Shown here: positions 1 through 8,057 of the stretch, piece after piece | How positions within the stretch are numbered: the stretch's first letter is position 1 | Layout: each line of letters starts with the position of its first letter | NCBI RefSeq assembly: GCF_001952855.1 | Contig: NZ_LPNO01000053.1 | Span: 1 to 64,000, forward strand | Length of the DNA stretch: 64,000 bases | Source of the DNA: Pseudomonas sp. ATCC PTA-122608 | GTDB lineage: Bacteria; Pseudomonadota; Gammaproteobacteria; Pseudomonadales; Pseudomonadaceae | Direction of reading: 5' to 3' | Notes under the pieces: model-generated | What the model saw: only the letters and a program-made list of their open reading frames with translations | Told to the model about the DNA's origin: nothing | Databases searched by the model: none | Made by a program: the position numbers and the translations under genes

Positions 1-211
1 CATGAGTCGAAAAGGCCAGTGCTGGGACAACGCCCCGATGGAACGTTTTTTTGGCAGCTTGAAGTCCGAATGGGTGCCTGAGGGAGGTTATAGCTCTGAG
101 TACGAGGCCCAGGTAGATATCAACCGATATGTGGCGCGATACAACAGCGTAAGGCGCCACAGCTACAACGGTTATCACTCACCGATAGCGGCGGAAAAGC
201 TAGCAGCGTGA
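1..211 (+). CDS. IS3-family transposase OrfB, C-terminal fragment (5' end outside window)
   Basis: This is the last 70 or so codons of an IS3-family DDE transposase; the frame is open from the left edge and stops with TGA at 209-211. The fragment shows the end of the integrase core: CWDNAPMERFFGSLKSE carries the third catalytic acidic residue (the E of MERFF), followed by the usual YNxxRxH tail (YNSVRRHSYNGYHSP). The reading frame looks intact here, so the element may be complete outside the window. Transposition by IS3 elements normally needs OrfA plus a frameshift; neither is visible. The right inverted repeat follows at 225-249. Confidence 0.93.
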   Translation, partial: MSRKGQCWDNAPMERFFGSLKSEWVPEGGYSSEYEAQVDINRYVARYNSVRRHSYNGYHSPIAAEKLAA

Positions 212-249
212 GAACCGAAAAGAATGTCCGAAATTACTGGACCAGTTCA
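1..249 (+). mobile_element. Right end of an IS3-family insertion sequence
   Basis: After the transposase stop, 225-249 (TGTCCGAAATTACTGG, ending in CCAGTTCA) has the look of an IS3-group terminal inverted repeat with the terminal CA. From 250 the sequence changes at once to GCTTGCTCGCGAA, the inner part of a REP unit that lacks its outer arm. The insertion therefore appears to have split a REP. The left end and any target duplication lie outside the window. Confidence 0.8.
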
Positions 250-333
250 GCTTGCTCGCGAATGCGATGTGTCAGTCGACATCTCTATTGACTGACCCAA
301 CGCTTTCGCGAGCAAGCCCGCTCCCACATTTAC
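250..333. repeat. REP/BIME inverted pair, left unit truncated by the IS
   Basis: The right unit (TTCGCGAGCAAGCCCGCTC then CCACA) is complete. The left unit starts at GCTTGCTCGCGAA without the expected GTGGGAGCGG, because the IS end abuts it. The spacer resembles those of the pairs at 18684, 42595 and 48595 (a bacterial BIME, not a CRISPR). Confidence 0.85.
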
Positions 334-354
334 CGTGCCCACTCTGGATCGGGT

Positions 355-1626
355 TTAAGCTTGGTAGCTGATCCGCCCATCCACCAGTGTGTACCGCACA
401 TTCGCCGGCAAGCTATGGCCAATGAACGGGCAATTCTCGCCCTTGGACAGCCAGTGTTCCCCGGCAATCGTGGAACTGGCCGTATCAAACAGCACCAGGT
501 CCGCTGCCGACCCCACCGCCAAATTGCCCGCCGGCAGGCGCAGTGCCTCGGCAGGGCCCGCACTGAGGCGTGCCAGCAGCGTCGGCAGGTCCAGCAAGCC
601 ATCCTCCACCAACGTCATTGCCAGTGGCAACAACAGCTCGACACTGCTGATGCCCGGCTCTGTCGCGCCGAATGGCGCCAGCTTGGCGTCCCGCTCGTGG
701 GGCTGGTGATGGCTGGAAATCGCCGAAACCACCCCGGACTTCACCGCAGCCCGCAAACCGTCACGGTCAGCGCGGGTACGCAGGGGCGGCTGCACGTGAT
801 ACAGGCTGGAGAAGTCGATCAGCGCCTCATCCGTCAAAATCAGCTGATACAACGCCACATCCGCCGTCACCGGCAAGCCGCGGGCTTGTGCCTGAGCAAT
901 CAGGGCCACGCCGCGAGCGCTGGTCAGTTGGCTGAAGTGCGCGCGTACGCCGCTTTGCTCCACCAACAGCAGGTCCCGGGCCAGGGCCACGGTCTCGGCG
1001 GTTTCCGGGATGCCCGGCAGGCCAAGGAAGCTTGCCGTGGCGCCTTCGTGGGCCAGGCCACCTTCGGCCAGGTCGCGGTCCTGGGAGTGGAAAATCACGG
1101 TCAGGTCGAAGGTCGCAGCATATTCCAGCGCGCGGCACAGGGTGCGGGTGCTGCGAAAGCTCTCCAGACCGTTGCCGAAGGCCACGCAGCCGGCGTCGCG
1201 CAAGGCGATCAGCTCGGCCAACTGTTCGCCGTCCAGGCCTTTGCTCAGGGCGCCGATGGGGAACACTTTGCAGTTGCCGGCTTCGCGGGCGCGGTCGAGG
1301 ATCAGCTCGGTCACGGCCGAGGTGTCCAGCACCGGCTTGGTGTGGGGCGGGCAGCACAGGCTGGTGACGCCGCCGGCTGCGGCGGCGCGGGTTTCGCTGG
1401 CGATGCTGCCTTTGCGGCTGTAACCCGGTTCGCGCAGGGCGACGTTCAGGTCCACCAGCCCGGGCGCGGCGATCAGGCCTTTGGCGTCGATGGTTTCACT
1501 GGCGCTGAAGCCTGCGGGGGCGGCGCCGATGGCAATGATCTTGCCGGCTTCCAGGTGCAGATCGGTGACTTGATCCAGGCCGCTGGCCGGATCGATGACT
1601 CGGGCGCCGAGAATGCTGAGCTTCAC
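355..1626 (-). CDS. pyrX: Dihydroorotase-like protein PyrX (non-catalytic PyrC')
   Basis: The 423-residue protein has the amidohydrolase fold of dihydroorotase but the zinc-binding HxH is lost: residues 59-68 read DLNVALREPG where an active enzyme has DxHxHLREPG. In Pseudomonas this inactive homologue is known to be a structural partner of aspartate transcarbamoylase, assembling with PyrB into the large holoenzyme of pyrimidine synthesis. It lies directly after pyrB and overlaps it by 4 bp (ATGA), so the two are translationally coupled, as expected for a fixed-stoichiometry complex. A separate active pyrC would be needed elsewhere in the genome. Confidence 0.93.
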   Translation of the reverse strand: MKLSILGARVIDPASGLDQVTDLHLEAGKIIAIGAAPAGFSASETIDAKGLIAAPGLVDLNVALREPGYSRKGSIASETRAAAAGGVTSLCCPPHTKPVLDTSAVTELILDRAREAGNCKVFPIGALSKGLDGEQLAELIALRDAGCVAFGNGLESFRSTRTLCRALEYAATFDLTVIFHSQDRDLAEGGLAHEGATASFLGLPGIPETAETVALARDLLLVEQSGVRAHFSQLTSARGVALIAQAQARGLPVTADVALYQLILTDEALIDFSSLYHVQPPLRTRADRDGLRAAVKSGVVSAISSHHQPHERDAKLAPFGATEPGISSVELLLPLAMTLVEDGLLDLPTLLARLSAGPAEALRLPAGNLAVGSAADLVLFDTASSTIAGEHWLSKGENCPFIGHSLPANVRYTLVDGRISYQA

Positions 1627-2627
1627 TGGGCCTTCTCCTGCTCGAATTGACGTTGTGCGGTTTGCCCGCTCATGGCCATGGACAACACGGCCATGCGGAC
1701 GGCGATGCCGTAGGTCACCTGGTTGAGAATCACCGACTGCGCGCCGTCGGCCACTGCCGACTCAATCTCCACGCCACGGTTGATCGGCCCCGGGTGCATC
1801 ACGATGGCATCCGGCTTGGCGCCGGCCAGGCGCGCGGTGGTCAGGCCGAACAGGCGATAGAACTCGCCTTCGCTCGGCAACAGGCCGCCGGCCATGCGCT
1901 CGCGCTGCAGGCGCAGCATGATCACCACGTCCACATCCTTCAGGCCTTCGGCCATGTCGGTGTAGACCTTCACGCCGTACTGCTCGATGCCGATTGGCAA
2001 CAGGGTTTTTGGCGCGATCACGCGGATGTCCGGGCAACCCAGGGCTTTCAGGGCCAGCATGTTCGAGCGCGCTACCCGTGAGTGCAGGATGTCGCCAACG
2101 ATGGCCACCGAGAGGTTTTCGAAGCTGCCTTTGTGCCGACGGATGGTCAGCATGTCGAGCATGCCCTGGGTCGGGTGGGCGTGACGGCCGTCGCCGCCGT
2201 TGATGATCGCCACGTTCGGGCACACGTGCTCGGCGATGAAGTGCGCAGCACCGGAGTCGCCGTGGCGCACCACGAACATGTCGGCGGCCATGGCTTCCAG
2301 GTTGCGCAGGGTGTCGAGCAGGGTTTCGCCCTTGCTCGCCGACGAGGTGGACACGTTCAGCGTGATCACGTCAGCCGACAGGCGCTGGGCCGCCAGCTCA
2401 AAGGTGGTGCGGGTGCGGGTCGAGTTCTCGAAGAACACGTTGCAGATGGTCTTGCCGCGTAACAGCGGGACTTTTTTCACCGCCCGGCCGCCGACTTCGA
2501 GGAACGAGTCGGCCGTGTCGAGGATTTCGGTGAGCAGTTCGCGGGGCAAGCCGTCGAGGGACAGGAAGTGTTGCAGCTGGCCCTGAGCGTTGAGCTGCAG
2601 CGGGCGCTTGGCATCTAGAGGCGTCAT
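1623..2627 (-). CDS. pyrB: Aspartate carbamoyltransferase catalytic chain
   Basis: The enzyme condenses carbamoyl phosphate with aspartate to carbamoyl aspartate, the committed step of pyrimidine synthesis in the cytoplasm. The 334-residue protein has the carbamoyl-phosphate loop FFENSTRTRTTFE (S69-T-R-T-R73), HPTQGMLDMLT and the HPGPINRGVEI segment. It has the N-terminal extension typical of the Pseudomonas class that carries its own nucleotide regulatory site and uses PyrX instead of a PyrI subunit. It sits between pyrR (24 bp upstream) and pyrX (4-bp overlap) in one operon. Confidence 0.97.
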   Translation of the reverse strand: MTPLDAKRPLQLNAQGQLQHFLSLDGLPRELLTEILDTADSFLEVGGRAVKKVPLLRGKTICNVFFENSTRTRTTFELAAQRLSADVITLNVSTSSASKGETLLDTLRNLEAMAADMFVVRHGDSGAAHFIAEHVCPNVAIINGGDGRHAHPTQGMLDMLTIRRHKGSFENLSVAIVGDILHSRVARSNMLALKALGCPDIRVIAPKTLLPIGIEQYGVKVYTDMAEGLKDVDVVIMLRLQRERMAGGLLPSEGEFYRLFGLTTARLAGAKPDAIVMHPGPINRGVEIESAVADGAQSVILNQVTYGIAVRMAVLSMAMSGQTAQRQFEQEKAQ

Positions 2628-2651
2628 CGCGGGGACTCTTTACAAGGCGGT

Positions 2652-3158
2652 TTAAAGGGCAAGGTCTTGCAGTTCGAGTTCGAGCGGCGTGGGACCGGAC
2701 AATTTTACCCGCTGGTGGGCTTCCAGGGACAGGGTGGCGCCGACCACGTCCGGGCTGATCGGCAATTCGCCGGCATCCAGGTCCAGCAGGCAGACCAGCG
2801 TCACGCTGGCCGGGCGGCCGTAGTCGAACAATTCGTTCATGGCGGCGCGGATGGTACGACCGCTCATCAGCACGTCATCGATCAGCACCAGGTGCTGGCC
2901 TTCGATCTCGAACGGCAGGGCCGAAGGACGCACTTGCGGGTGCAGGCCGTTCTGGCTGAAGTCGTCACGGTAGAAAGACACGTCCAGGGTGCCCAGGGGC
3001 GAGTCGCTGCCCAGTTCTTCCAATAGTGCCTGGGCCACCCACACGCCACCGGTGCGGATGCCGATAAAGCGCGGCTCGCTGATAGCGCGGTGTTCCAGGT
3101 GCGCCTTGAGGCGGATCGCCATCTGGCTGATCAGGTCGGCGGGATTGGGCAGGCTCAT
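2652..3158 (-). CDS. pyrR: Bifunctional PyrR: pyr regulatory protein / uracil phosphoribosyltransferase
   Basis: This 168-residue phosphoribosyltransferase-fold protein has the PRPP loop LVLIDDVLMSGRTIRAA. In Gram-positives PyrR attenuates the pyr operon; in pseudomonads it leads the pyrRBX operon and is thought to act on its expression. The start MSLPNPADLISQ at 3158 is preferred over an upstream ATG at 3188, because homologous proteins begin near there and GGAGCC lies just upstream. An attenuator was not obvious in the 3159-3332 gap, most of which is a REP pair. Confidence 0.92.
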   Translation of the reverse strand: MSLPNPADLISQMAIRLKAHLEHRAISEPRFIGIRTGGVWVAQALLEELGSDSPLGTLDVSFYRDDFSQNGLHPQVRPSALPFEIEGQHLVLIDDVLMSGRTIRAAMNELFDYGRPASVTLVCLLDLDAGELPISPDVVGATLSLEAHQRVKLSGPTPLELELQDLAL

Positions 3159-3214
3159 GGTGGCTCCTTCAAGGCCTTGCGCAGGCAAGGTCCGGGCTCA
3201 AACGTAAAAGACAC

Positions 3215-3315
3215 TGTAGGAGCGAGCTTGCTCGCGAAGAACTCACAGGCACCGCGTGCATCACTGGACGCGCGCGTAATCGTTGACGTTTTTCGCGAGC
3301 AAGCTCGCTCCTACA
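3215..3315. repeat. REP/BIME inverted pair between ruvX and pyrR
   Basis: Two inverted units (GTAGGAGCGAGCTTGCTCGC and its complement) flank a roughly 55-bp spacer with the motif ATCGTTGACG. The arms can form a long cruciform or an mRNA hairpin between the tandem genes pyrR and ruvX. Confidence 0.9.
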
Positions 3316-3332
3316 AAAAGCAATGCGGCAAT

Positions 3333-3770
3333 TCAGGATTCAAATAAAGCGGTGTTTTCATCCAGCCAGCCCTGCAACAGCAAGGCCGCTGCGATGGCAT
3401 CCACCGGGTTGTCGCGGTAGCTGCCTTTCTGCCCGCCACGGTCGCGGCGCTCGCCCTTGGCTTCAAAGGTGGTCAGGCGTTCGTCGTGGGTATAGAAGGG
3501 CAGGTTGTAGCGGCCATTCAGGCGGCGGGCGAATTTTTCGGCTCGCAGGCACATCTCGCTCGGGGTGCCGTCCATGTTCAAGGGCAGGCCGACCACGACG
3601 GCGTCGGGCTTCCATTCCTTGATCAGGGCTTCGACCTGGTTCCAGTCCGGCACGCCGTTCTGGGCTTTCAAGGTGCACAGCTCGCGGGCCTGGCCGGTGA
3701 TGACCTGGCCGACCGCTACGCCGATCTGCTTGGTGCCGTAGTCAAAGCCGAGGATCAGACGCAAGGCCAT
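3333..3770 (-). CDS. ruvX: YqgF/RuvX family RNase H-fold protein
   Basis: The 145-residue protein starts with the RNase H-like strand ILGFDYGTKQIGVAVGQ, whose Asp is the first catalytic acidic residue, and ends with the VDAIAAALLLQ helix carrying the last. YqgF proteins act in pre-16S rRNA 5' end processing and were earlier proposed as Holliday junction resolvases. It overlaps the yqgE stop by a single base, so the two are co-translated; the yqgE-yqgF pairing is widely conserved in gammaproteobacteria. Confidence 0.95.
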   Translation of the reverse strand: MALRLILGFDYGTKQIGVAVGQVITGQARELCTLKAQNGVPDWNQVEALIKEWKPDAVVVGLPLNMDGTPSEMCLRAEKFARRLNGRYNLPFYTHDERLTTFEAKGERRDRGGQKGSYRDNPVDAIAAALLLQGWLDENTALFES

Positions 3771-4339
3771 CAGGCGTGCCCCGCCTGGCTGGTCAACAGG
3801 CTGAGGTTGATCCGCAGCTTGGCGGCGGCGGCTTCAAGGCGCAGTTCGCTGGGGGTGTTGAACAGGATGTCGGCGTCAAACGGGCACGTCAGCCAGGCAT
3901 TGCTCGCCAGCTCGGCCTCCAGTTGCCCGGCTTCCCAACCGGCGTAGCCCAGGGTGATCACGCTTTGATCAGGCCCGATGCCATCGGCGATGGCGAACAA
4001 CACATCCTGGGAAGTGGAAAGCGACAGTCCTTCAAGGTCGACGGTCGCCTGGAATTTCGGCCCGGTAGGGTGCAGCACAAAACCCCGGTCAGTCTGCACT
4101 GGCCCGCCGATGTAGATCGGTACGTGCTGGCAGTTGGCGGGCGGGTCGATGTCCGGGCGCAGTTGCTCGAGGATATCGGCCAGGTTCAGGTCTTGCGGGC
4201 GGTTGACCACCAGCCCCATCGCACCATTGGCGGTGTGCTCGACGATGTAGGTCAAGGTCTGCGCAAAGTTCGGGTCGGCCATATGGGGCATGGCGATCAG
4301 GAATTGGTGCTTGAGGTAGGTCGGGCTGACATTTTTCAT
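3770..4339 (-). CDS. algH: YqgE/AlgH family protein (DUF179)
   Basis: The 189-residue protein matches the YqgE/AlgH family: YLKHQFLIAMPHMADPNFAQTLTYIVEHTANGAMGLVVNRP at the N-terminus, then IYIGGPVQTDRGFVLH and a GYAGWEAGQLEAEL segment. AlgH was named for an effect on alginate production in P. aeruginosa; the biochemical role is unresolved. I chose MKNVSPTYLKHQ at 4339 rather than the ATG at 4375, since the family begins close to this point. It overlaps ruvX by one base. Confidence 0.93.
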   Translation of the reverse strand: MKNVSPTYLKHQFLIAMPHMADPNFAQTLTYIVEHTANGAMGLVVNRPQDLNLADILEQLRPDIDPPANCQHVPIYIGGPVQTDRGFVLHPTGPKFQATVDLEGLSLSTSQDVLFAIADGIGPDQSVITLGYAGWEAGQLEAELASNAWLTCPFDADILFNTPSELRLEAAAAKLRINLSLLTSQAGHA

Positions 4340-4415
4340 GTCCGCTAGTGTGGCGTTGGAGGGGCGAACTGACAAGCTGAGGATGCGCAGGAATTGGTTT
4401 GGCGTGTTGATTCTT

Positions 4416-4515
4416 TGTAGGAGCGAGCTTGCTCGCGAAAAACCGGAGAGCGCCGGGTTAAACCAGAAAGCCCGCGTTATCGTTAACGACCTTCGCGAGC
4501 AAGCTCGCTCCTACA
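4416..4515. repeat. REP/BIME inverted pair between tonB3 and algH
   Basis: This is the same GTAGGAGCGAGCTTGCTCGC type as the copy at 3215, about 100 bp in all, with a spacer containing CCCGCGTTATCGTTAACG. It lies between the stop of tonB and the start of algH, both on the minus strand. Confidence 0.9.
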
Positions 4516-4529
4516 GAGAGCAGGGGCGG

Positions 4530-5429
4530 TTAGTTACTGGACAGTCGATCACCTTTGGCAAAGCGCCAGGTGCGTATGATTTCCAGGCGGTCGATGTCGT
4601 TCAAGTCCCCGGTAAACGGCGCAAAAGGCGCTGCCAGGCGCACGATGCGTTGCGCCGCCTGGTCCAGCAGCGGTTGGCCGGAGGACTCCAGCACCTGCAC
4701 TTCGTACAAGGTGCCGTCGCGGTTGATCGACACCAGCAGTCGCAAATTGCCGTAGATCTGCTGGCGGCGGGCTTCGTCCGGGTAGTTCAGGTTACCGATG
4801 CGCTCGACCTTCTTGCGCCACTCATCCTTATACCAGGCGCCTTTGTCGCGCATGGTGGAGGCGGCGTTGAGGCGGTAGATCCGCGGGCGCTTGGCGTACA
4901 GCTGTTGTTCATGGGCCAGCTCGGCTTCCAGGCTGGAGATTTCACTGGAGAGTTGCGAGCTGTCAAACGTCGGGGCCGGCGGGGCAGGCGTGGGTTCAGT
5001 CTTGGTCTTTTCCCGTTGGGTGGGCGCTTTTTGCGGTTTGGGCGCCACGGTGGTCACGGCGGCCTTGGGTGCAGCCTGTTTCACCTCCGGCTTGGGCGCT
5101 GGCGGTGGCGTGACCTTATTGACCTTATTGTCCTGGAACGGTGCCACTTCGGTGGTCTTGGGCACGGCCTTCTTGTCGAGGGTGCCGCTGCCTTGCTGGT
5201 TGTCCTGGGCGAGAAAATCAGCCTTCTCGGGCTTCTTTTCGCTTTTGAAGGTGGCGAGGGTGATTTCCAGGGTCTTGGTGATCTGCTTGGGTTCGGCAAA
5301 GGTGAAGCCCAGGCCGAGGATCAACGCCAGGTGAATCAACGCCGCGAGAAACAGGGTAAATCCGAGCCGATCAGCCGGGCGCACGCCGCTGTGGGAGAGT
5401 TCGGGGGGCAGATCGGACGGGAGCGTCAT
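4530..5429 (-). CDS. tonB3: Energy transducer TonB (TonB3 type)
   Basis: The 299-residue protein has one N-terminal membrane helix (about residues 22-44, LGFTLFLAALIHLALILG), a long Pro/Lys-rich periplasmic spacer (about 85-155), a coiled-coil-like stretch (SSLEAELAHEQQLYAKRP) and a C-terminal TonB domain (LNYPDEARRQQIYGNLRLLVSI ... VLESSGQPLLDQAA). TonB couples proton motive force from ExbB-ExbD to outer-membrane receptors. No exbBD is nearby. Its place next to gshB and pilGHIJ matches the P. aeruginosa tonB3 locus, which has been linked to twitching motility; the link in this strain is inferred. Confidence 0.92.
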   Translation of the reverse strand: MTLPSDLPPELSHSGVRPADRLGFTLFLAALIHLALILGLGFTFAEPKQITKTLEITLATFKSEKKPEKADFLAQDNQQGSGTLDKKAVPKTTEVAPFQDNKVNKVTPPPAPKPEVKQAAPKAAVTTVAPKPQKAPTQREKTKTEPTPAPPAPTFDSSQLSSEISSLEAELAHEQQLYAKRPRIYRLNAASTMRDKGAWYKDEWRKKVERIGNLNYPDEARRQQIYGNLRLLVSINRDGTLYEVQVLESSGQPLLDQAAQRIVRLAAPFAPFTGDLNDIDRLEIIRTWRFAKGDRLSSN

Positions 5430-5506
5430 GACAAGAAAACCAACATCGCGCGTTTCACAGGTGGCGCATGATAACGCAATGTTGGTTTGTGTCCGGCTGT
5501 TCTATG

Positions 5507-6460
5507 TCACTTGGCTTGTAGCTTGGAGGCAATCGCGGCCATCAGCATTTCGCCGATGTTCGTGCCAAATGCATTGTCGATCTCGCGAATACAGGTCGGA
5601 CTGGTGACGTTGATCTCGGTGAGGTTTTCGCCGATTACGTCTAGTCCTACAAACAGCAGGCCCTTTTCACGCAGGGTTGGGCCGACTTGGGCGGCAATCC
5701 AGCGGTCCTTGTCCGTCAGCGGGCGGGCTTCACCCCGGCCACCGGCTGCCAGGTTGCCACGGGTCTCGCCGGCCGCCGGAATACGCGCCAGGCAATAAGG
5801 CACCGGCTCGCCATCGATCATCAGGATGCGCTTGTCGCCGTCCTTGATTGCCGGAATGTAGGCTTGGCCCATGATCTGCTGGGTGCCCAGTGCGGTCAGG
5901 GTTTCCAGGATCACCGACAGGTTCGGGTCGCCCGCGCGATGGCGGAAGATCGAAGTGCCGCCCATGCCGTCCAGCGGCTTGAGGATCACATCACCGTGCT
6001 TGGCGGCGAATTCACGCAGCACGTCGGCGCGGCGGCTGACCACGGTGGGCGGCGTGCATTGTGGGAACAGGGTGGCGAACAGCTTTTCATTGCAGTCGCG
6101 CAGGCTCTGGGGCTTGTTGACGATCAGCACGCCCGCGCGCTCGGCCTGCTCCAGCAGGTAGGTGGAGTAGACGAACTCCATGTCGAACGGCGGATCCTTG
6201 CGCATCAGGATTACGTCGAGGTCGCTCAGGGGGCTGTCGATTTCGTCTTGCAGTTCGAACCACTTCTCAGGGTTGGCAAACACCTGCAGCGGGCGCATCC
6301 GCGCCCGCGCTTCACCGTCGCCCTGGTAAAGGTCCGGCTGCTCCATATAGAACAGGCTCCAGCCGCGGGCCTGGGCGGCCAGCAGCATGGCCAGCGAGCT
6401 ATCCTTTTTATAGGAGATGCTGGCGATAGGGTCCATGACAATGCCGACGCGAACGCTCAT
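5507..6460 (-). CDS. gshB: Glutathione synthetase
   Basis: GshB joins gamma-glutamylcysteine and glycine with ATP to make glutathione in the cytoplasm. The 317 residues match the family's usual length, with an N-terminal VGIVMDPIASISYKKDSSLAMLLAA segment, the ATP-grasp lysine region DVILKPLDGMGGTSIFR, and NVTSPTCIREID at the C-terminus. It is transcribed away from pilG; the 239 bp between them (6461-6699) hold the two promoters but no gene or clear operator that I could identify. Confidence 0.97.
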   Translation of the reverse strand: MSVRVGIVMDPIASISYKKDSSLAMLLAAQARGWSLFYMEQPDLYQGDGEARARMRPLQVFANPEKWFELQDEIDSPLSDLDVILMRKDPPFDMEFVYSTYLLEQAERAGVLIVNKPQSLRDCNEKLFATLFPQCTPPTVVSRRADVLREFAAKHGDVILKPLDGMGGTSIFRHRAGDPNLSVILETLTALGTQQIMGQAYIPAIKDGDKRILMIDGEPVPYCLARIPAAGETRGNLAAGGRGEARPLTDKDRWIAAQVGPTLREKGLLFVGLDVIGENLTEINVTSPTCIREIDNAFGTNIGEMLMAAIASKLQAK

Positions 6461-6699
6461 GGGGGATTTCCTCTAGCAAATAAGGGCGCATAAAAGTGGC
6501 GTCAGAGTGGCGCTGCGGCTGTTGTGGGTCAAGGAAAAACCACCGCGCGGGTCGGCCGATAGATTGCGTTCTGAGACTGTGCTAAAAAGGCTGCCATGGC
6601 ACATCAGCCCTTGAATTCCGAGGCTTTTGACGCTCGTCCTGTGCAACATCAGGCAGTACACACCGAAAACCTATTCGCTGTGGCGATGGTAGAGCAGAT

Positions 6700-7107
6700 A
6701 TGGAACAGCATTCCAACGCCTTGAAAGTGATGGTGATCGACGATTCGAAAACGATTCGCCGCACGGCCGAAACACTGTTGAAGAACGTAGGGTGCGACGT
6801 CATCACGGCCATCGACGGTTTCGATGCCCTGGCCAAGATTGTTGACCATCACCCGCACATTATCTTTGTCGACATCATGATGCCGCGCCTGGATGGCTAT
6901 CAGACCTGCGCGCTGGTGAAGAACAACCCGGCGTTCAAGTCGATCCCGGTGATCATGTTGTCTTCCAAGGATGGTCTGTTCGACAAGGCCAAGGGGCGCA
7001 TCGTCGGTTCTGATCAGTTTTTGACCAAACCTTTCAGCAAGGAAGAACTGCTGAGCGCGATCAAGGCCTATGTACCGGGCTTCGCCGCAGTAGAACAAGC
7101 ACACTGA
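6700..7107 (+). CDS. pilG: Type IV pilus response regulator PilG
   Basis: This is a single-domain CheY-like receiver of 135 residues: VMVIDDSKTIRRTAETLL at the N-terminus, phosphoacceptor D58 in FVDIMMPRLDG, and the conserved Lys in FLTKPFSKEE. In P. aeruginosa PilG is the output regulator of the Chp system that promotes pilus extension and twitching. It opens a plus-strand operon through chpC; pilH starts 47 bp after its stop. Regulation by phosphorylation from ChpA is inferred from the family. Confidence 0.96.
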   Translation: MEQHSNALKVMVIDDSKTIRRTAETLLKNVGCDVITAIDGFDALAKIVDHHPHIIFVDIMMPRLDGYQTCALVKNNPAFKSIPVIMLSSKDGLFDKAKGRIVGSDQFLTKPFSKEELLSAIKAYVPGFAAVEQAH

Positions 7108-7154
7108 CGAGGGCCCCACGAGGGCTTGCGTCTACTAGATAAGTGGGGAAAACC

Positions 7155-7520
7155 ATGGCACGTGTTCTGATCGTCGACGATTCGCCGACTGAAATGTACA
7201 AACTGACTGAAATGCTCGAAAAGCATGGTCATGAAGTCCTCAAGGCCCAGAACGGCGGCGACGGCGTCGCGCTGGCGCGCCAGGAAAAGCCTGACGCGGT
7301 ATTGATGGACATCGTCATGCCCGGCCTCAATGGCTTCCAGGCCACCCGGCAGTTGACCAAAGACCCTGAAACCGGGCACATCCCGGTGATCATCATCACC
7401 ACCAAGGATCAGGAAACCGACAAGATCTGGGGCGAGCGCCAGGGCGCCAAGGATTACCTGACCAAGCCTGTGGACGAAGAAACCCTGATCGCCACCCTGA
7501 ACAAGGTGCTGGCCGGCTGA
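7155..7520 (+). CDS. pilH: Type IV pilus response regulator PilH
   Basis: This is a 121-residue CheY-like receiver with MARVLIVDDSPTEMYKLTEML, phosphoacceptor D52 in LMDIVMPGLNG, and the YLTKPVDEE lysine. PilH is thought to be the retraction-associated regulator and phosphate sink of the Chp pathway. I chose the internal ATG (7155) over 7143 because MARVLIVDD is the canonical receiver start and GTGGGGAAAACC precedes it. It lies 12 bp before pilI. Confidence 0.96.
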   Translation: MARVLIVDDSPTEMYKLTEMLEKHGHEVLKAQNGGDGVALARQEKPDAVLMDIVMPGLNGFQATRQLTKDPETGHIPVIIITTKDQETDKIWGERQGAKDYLTKPVDEETLIATLNKVLAG

Positions 7521-7532
7521 CGGCACGTTCCC

Positions 7533-8057
7533 ATGACCGAGTCGCAAACCGCCTTCGAGCTGCTGCTGGACATCGACCGCCGCTGCCGCTTGCTGGCTGC
7601 CGACCTGCCGTCCCAGGAAACCCGGCTGCACAGCTGGAGCGGGATCGGGTTTCGCCTGGGCGAACACTGGTACGTGGCACCCATGGGCGAGGTCGCAGAA
7701 GTGCTGCACGAACCGCGCTGCACCTTGATGCCCGGGGTCAAAACGTGGGTCAAGGGCGTGGCCAACCTGCGCGGGCGCTTGCTGCCGGTGATGGATTTGG
7801 GCGGGTTCCTCGGCCTTGAGCTGTCGGTGGCGCGCAAACAGCGGCGGGTGCTGGTGGTGGAATATCAGGACGTGTTTGTCGGCCTGTTGGTGGACGAGGT
7901 GGTGGGCATGCAGCATTTCGCACAAGACGCATTGTCGACGAGCACTGCGGCCAGCGCGCCGTTTATCCAGGGCCAGTTCGACGGCGACCAGCTGTGGCAG
8001 GTCTTCAGCACTTTCGCCCTGGCCCTGGCTCCAGGCTTCATGGATGTCGCCGCATGA
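7533..8057 (+). CDS. pilI: Chemosensory adaptor PilI (CheW-like)
   Basis: PilI is the CheW-type scaffold that links the receptor PilJ to the kinase ChpA. The 174 residues contain the CheW fold: RLGEHWYVAPMGEVAEVL, VKGVANLRGRLLPVMDLGGFLGL (the signature region), and VEYQDVFVGLLVDEVVGMQHF. Its stop overlaps the pilJ start by 4 bp (ATGA at 8054-8057), indicating coupled translation. Confidence 0.95.
   Translation: MTESQTAFELLLDIDRRCRLLAADLPSQETRLHSWSGIGFRLGEHWYVAPMGEVAEVLHEPRCTLMPGVKTWVKGVANLRGRLLPVMDLGGFLGLELSVARKQRRVLVVEYQDVFVGLLVDEVVGMQHFAQDALSTSTAASAPFIQGQFDGDQLWQVFSTFALALAPGFMDVAA

Noticed and set aside
3215..3315. REP pairs considered as CRISPR repeats
   Set aside because: Each locus has only one inverted pair with no direct repeat-spacer periodicity, and there are no cas genes; BIME/REP is the right class.
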